Source: DASPLX01 sp035627375
GTDB taxonomy: Bacteria; Pseudomonadota; Gammaproteobacteria; Burkholderiales; Burkholderiaceae_D
Length of the DNA: 64,000 nt
NCBI GenBank assembly: GCA_035627375.1
Contig: DASPLX010000091.1
Span: forward strand, 49,005-113,004
Reading direction: 5' to 3'
Under the pieces are notes generated by a model. That model saw nothing but the letters and a program-made list of their open reading frames with translations, ran no database searches and was not told the origin of the DNA. This document shows, in pieces, positions 62,701 to 64,000 of the stretch. Made by a program: the position numbers and the translations under genes. Within the stretch, counting starts at the first letter, position 1; each line of letters begins with the position of its first letter.

Positions 62701-62962
62701 TTTTCCTATGCAAGCACGGGCGCCGGTATGGGGCGTGCCGGGTCAAGGCCATGCGGACGTCCGGCGCAACTGCCTGCCGTCGTAGCGCCGGCGCAGGTAT
62801 CTTTCCACGCGCTCGAAGAAGGGCATTCAGCATTTTATGCCGACCTGGGGATTCATCAACGGTTCGTTGCGATCTCCGGATCGCATGACAATTTTTGTAT
62901 GTCGGTGATCGGTAATGTCAGGGATTGATAATTCTGTACCGACGACGATGTTCTGGCGCGGC
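62701..62962. other. Interval between the pilin units
   Basis: Between the copy 1 promoter and the copy 2 terminator I see no gene. It may hold PilR-binding sites, which I cannot point to. Confidence 0.5.
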
Positions 62963-62992
62963 GAAAAAAAGACCCCCGGAGTCCGGGGGTCT
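62963..62992 (-). terminator. Terminator of pilin copy 2
   Basis: GACCCCCGGA and TCCGGGGGTC pair in a strong stem; read on the minus strand it is followed by a run of seven T. Confidence 0.92.
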
Positions 62993-63018
62993 TTTCGCAC
63001 GGGTATGCGGGGCAACGA

Positions 63019-63483
63019 TTACTTGCAGGAGCCCGGCAGGTACTTGGTGCTCATGCCGGTGCCTGCTGCGCAAGTCCATTGCACCTTGCCGCTGCTGTCG
63101 CCGGTGCCGGTCAGGACGATGGTCTTGCCGGCGGCATCGGTCGGCAGGCCGGCATTGGTCTTGGTCGTGACCGTGATGGTGCCCACCGAGGCGTTGGTCC
63201 TGGCCCATTCGACCTTTTCGACGTATTTCGAGGATTGGCTTTGCACGCCCATCGAAGCGGCGCCGGTCACCATCGAGCCGAACTGAGCATAGGCTTCCGC
63301 CACGGCGGTCTTGCCGGAGGAGGCTGCCAGGATCACTTCGGACATCTTGGCGCGCACGGTGTAATCCTGGTAGGCCGGCAGGGCAACCGCGGCCAGGATG
63401 CCGATGATCGCCACGACGATCATCAATTCGATCAGGGTAAAGCCCTTTTGGACGGCTTTCATGCTGTGCTTCATTGTTTTCAT
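63019..63483 (-). CDS. pilA: Type IV pilin, copy 2 (major-pilin-like)
   Basis: 154 residues from ATG 63483 (GGAG 6 bases upstream). Leader MKTMKHSMKAVQKG, cleavage G|F, then the same hydrophobic FTLIELMIVVAIIG helix. Mature part has AYQDYTVRAKMSEVILAASSG and ends YLPGSCK, with the disulfide-loop cysteines in WTCAAG and PGSCK. The N-terminal region and C-terminal tail are nearly identical to copy 1, while the middle (variable region) differs, which is the usual pattern of duplicated pilins under immune or phage pressure. Confidence 0.94.
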   Translation of the reverse strand: MKTMKHSMKAVQKGFTLIELMIVVAIIGILAAVALPAYQDYTVRAKMSEVILAASSGKTAVAEAYAQFGSMVTGAASMGVQSQSSKYVEKVEWARTNASVGTITVTTKTNAGLPTDAAGKTIVLTGTGDSSGKVQWTCAAGTGMSTKYLPGSCK

Positions 63484-63602
63484 TCAAACTCCGACTTGGC
63501 AATTAAAAAAAGCAATACATCAAGCTGTTGTACTGCAGTGTTATCCGCCCGGAGAACAGGGGCAGGATTTTTTATGCCATCGCTAAAATGGCGTCGCTAC
63601 TA

Positions 63603-63618
63603 AGCAACGCCTATGCCA
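63603..63618 (-). promoter_or_regulatory. Sigma-54 promoter of pilin copy 2
   Basis: On the minus strand TGGCAT-AGGCG-TTGCT, matching the RpoN consensus TGGCAC-N5-TTGCW with one mismatch. About 120 bases upstream of the ATG. Confidence 0.8.
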
Positions 63619-63870
63619 ATCTAGAAAAAATGTCATTTCAAAATGTAAAGTATTGAGCCGACTGCAATTTTGGGACCACATAGATCAAACTGCTGGAAGA
63701 ACGAGGAAGGCGGTCGTCTCTTGCAAATGCCGCAAAATGTCGAAATGTGACGTTTTTTGTCCGTTGAATGAATTGACGCCCGTGCGGTGACAATTTTTTG
63801 CTGAGTGGGAACGGGGTGGCTTTTCGCGCCCAATAACGTGCTCATGCGTGAGTGGTACAAAAAAAAAGGT
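63619..63870. other. A+T-rich interval between pilin promoter and transposase gene
   Basis: About 250 bases with many A/T runs and no gene I can support. Likely contains upstream activator sites for the pilin promoter and one end of the insertion sequence; I could not define the IS end. Confidence 0.45.
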
Positions 63871-64000
63871 TCATCGCGGAATTCCGGGGAAGGCTGCGCG
63901 GATTTTGAGGAAGAAGTATTCCGTATCGCGGTAGCCGTAAGCCCGGCGCTTGATGACCTTGATAGTGTTGTTGATACCTTCGACGATACTGGTGTTCAGG
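63871..64000 (-). CDS. ISL3-family transposase, C-terminal part (5' end outside window)
   Basis: 43 complete codons on the minus strand. The frame reads LNTSIVEGINNTIKVIKR, then RAYGYRDTEYFFLKIRAAFPG and TGA. The (S/A)xxEGxNNxIKxIKRRAYGYR pattern at the end of a DDE domain is diagnostic of ISL3-type (IS1001/IS1165-like) transposases. Whether the element is intact cannot be told from here. Confidence 0.85.
   Translation of the reverse strand, partial: LNTSIVEGINNTIKVIKRRAYGYRDTEYFFLKIRAAFPGIPR

Overview
The window looks like chromosomal DNA of a betaproteobacterium of the order Burkholderiales, most likely an Oxalobacteraceae relative (Herbaspirillum/Noviherbaspirillum/Herminiimonas type). 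This rests on protein sequence character and on familiar neighbourhoods: bamE-dapB-leuS divergent from fur, hrcA next to nadK-recN-hemH-grpE-dnaK-dnaJ, hda-HAD-pcnB-folK-panB, and recA-recX-DUF2889-sucC-sucD. No search was run, so the genus is a guess.

Bases 1-32.7 kb are core genome, mostly G+C-rich housekeeping genes: leucyl-tRNA synthetase (cut by the window edge), a barstar-like protein, lysine and envelope genes, the Fur and HrcA regulators, the heat-shock operon with two sigma-32-type promoters, carbonic anhydrase, pantothenate and folate genes, poly(A) polymerase, Hda, an AI-2E-type permease and purM. They are followed by a two-component system coupled to a two-subunit sodium:solute symporter, an SOS-controlled recA, recX, and succinyl-CoA synthetase. 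Two copies of a short inverted-repeat element (MITE-like) lie here, one complete (5.8 kb) and one reduced to an end (17.1 kb).

Bases 33-60 kb form a large surface-glycan region. The plus-strand half (33.9-51.2 kb) starts with a nucleotide-sugar dehydrogenase and a Wzm/Wzt-type ABC exporter. It continues with a GT-C membrane glycosyltransferase, a WbqC-like protein, an ArnC/DPM-like glycosyltransferase, an EmrE-like flippase, three methyltransferases, an FAD oxidoreductase, a WecE-type sugar aminotransferase, a sulfotransferase and a coupled run of glycosyltransferases. From about 35.2 kb the DNA is visibly more A+T-rich than the core, which fits acquisition or rapid turnover. The two halves meet at a scar: a decayed IS5-like element, a 39-codon tail of an APS kinase (cysC) and a TauE-type exporter. 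The minus-strand half (53.5-60.1 kb) holds two paralogous TPR-glycosyltransferases (13 repeats against one), two GT2 enzymes and a UDP-GlcNAc 2-epimerase. Together these genes could build, methylate, sulfate and export a polysaccharide, with a separate lipid-linked decoration route.

Bases 60-64 kb contain a large GT-C/TMTC-like membrane protein and two tandem type IV pilin genes. Each pilin gene has its own sigma-54 promoter and terminator. The window ends in the C-terminus of an ISL3-family transposase. No tRNA, rRNA or CRISPR array was seen.
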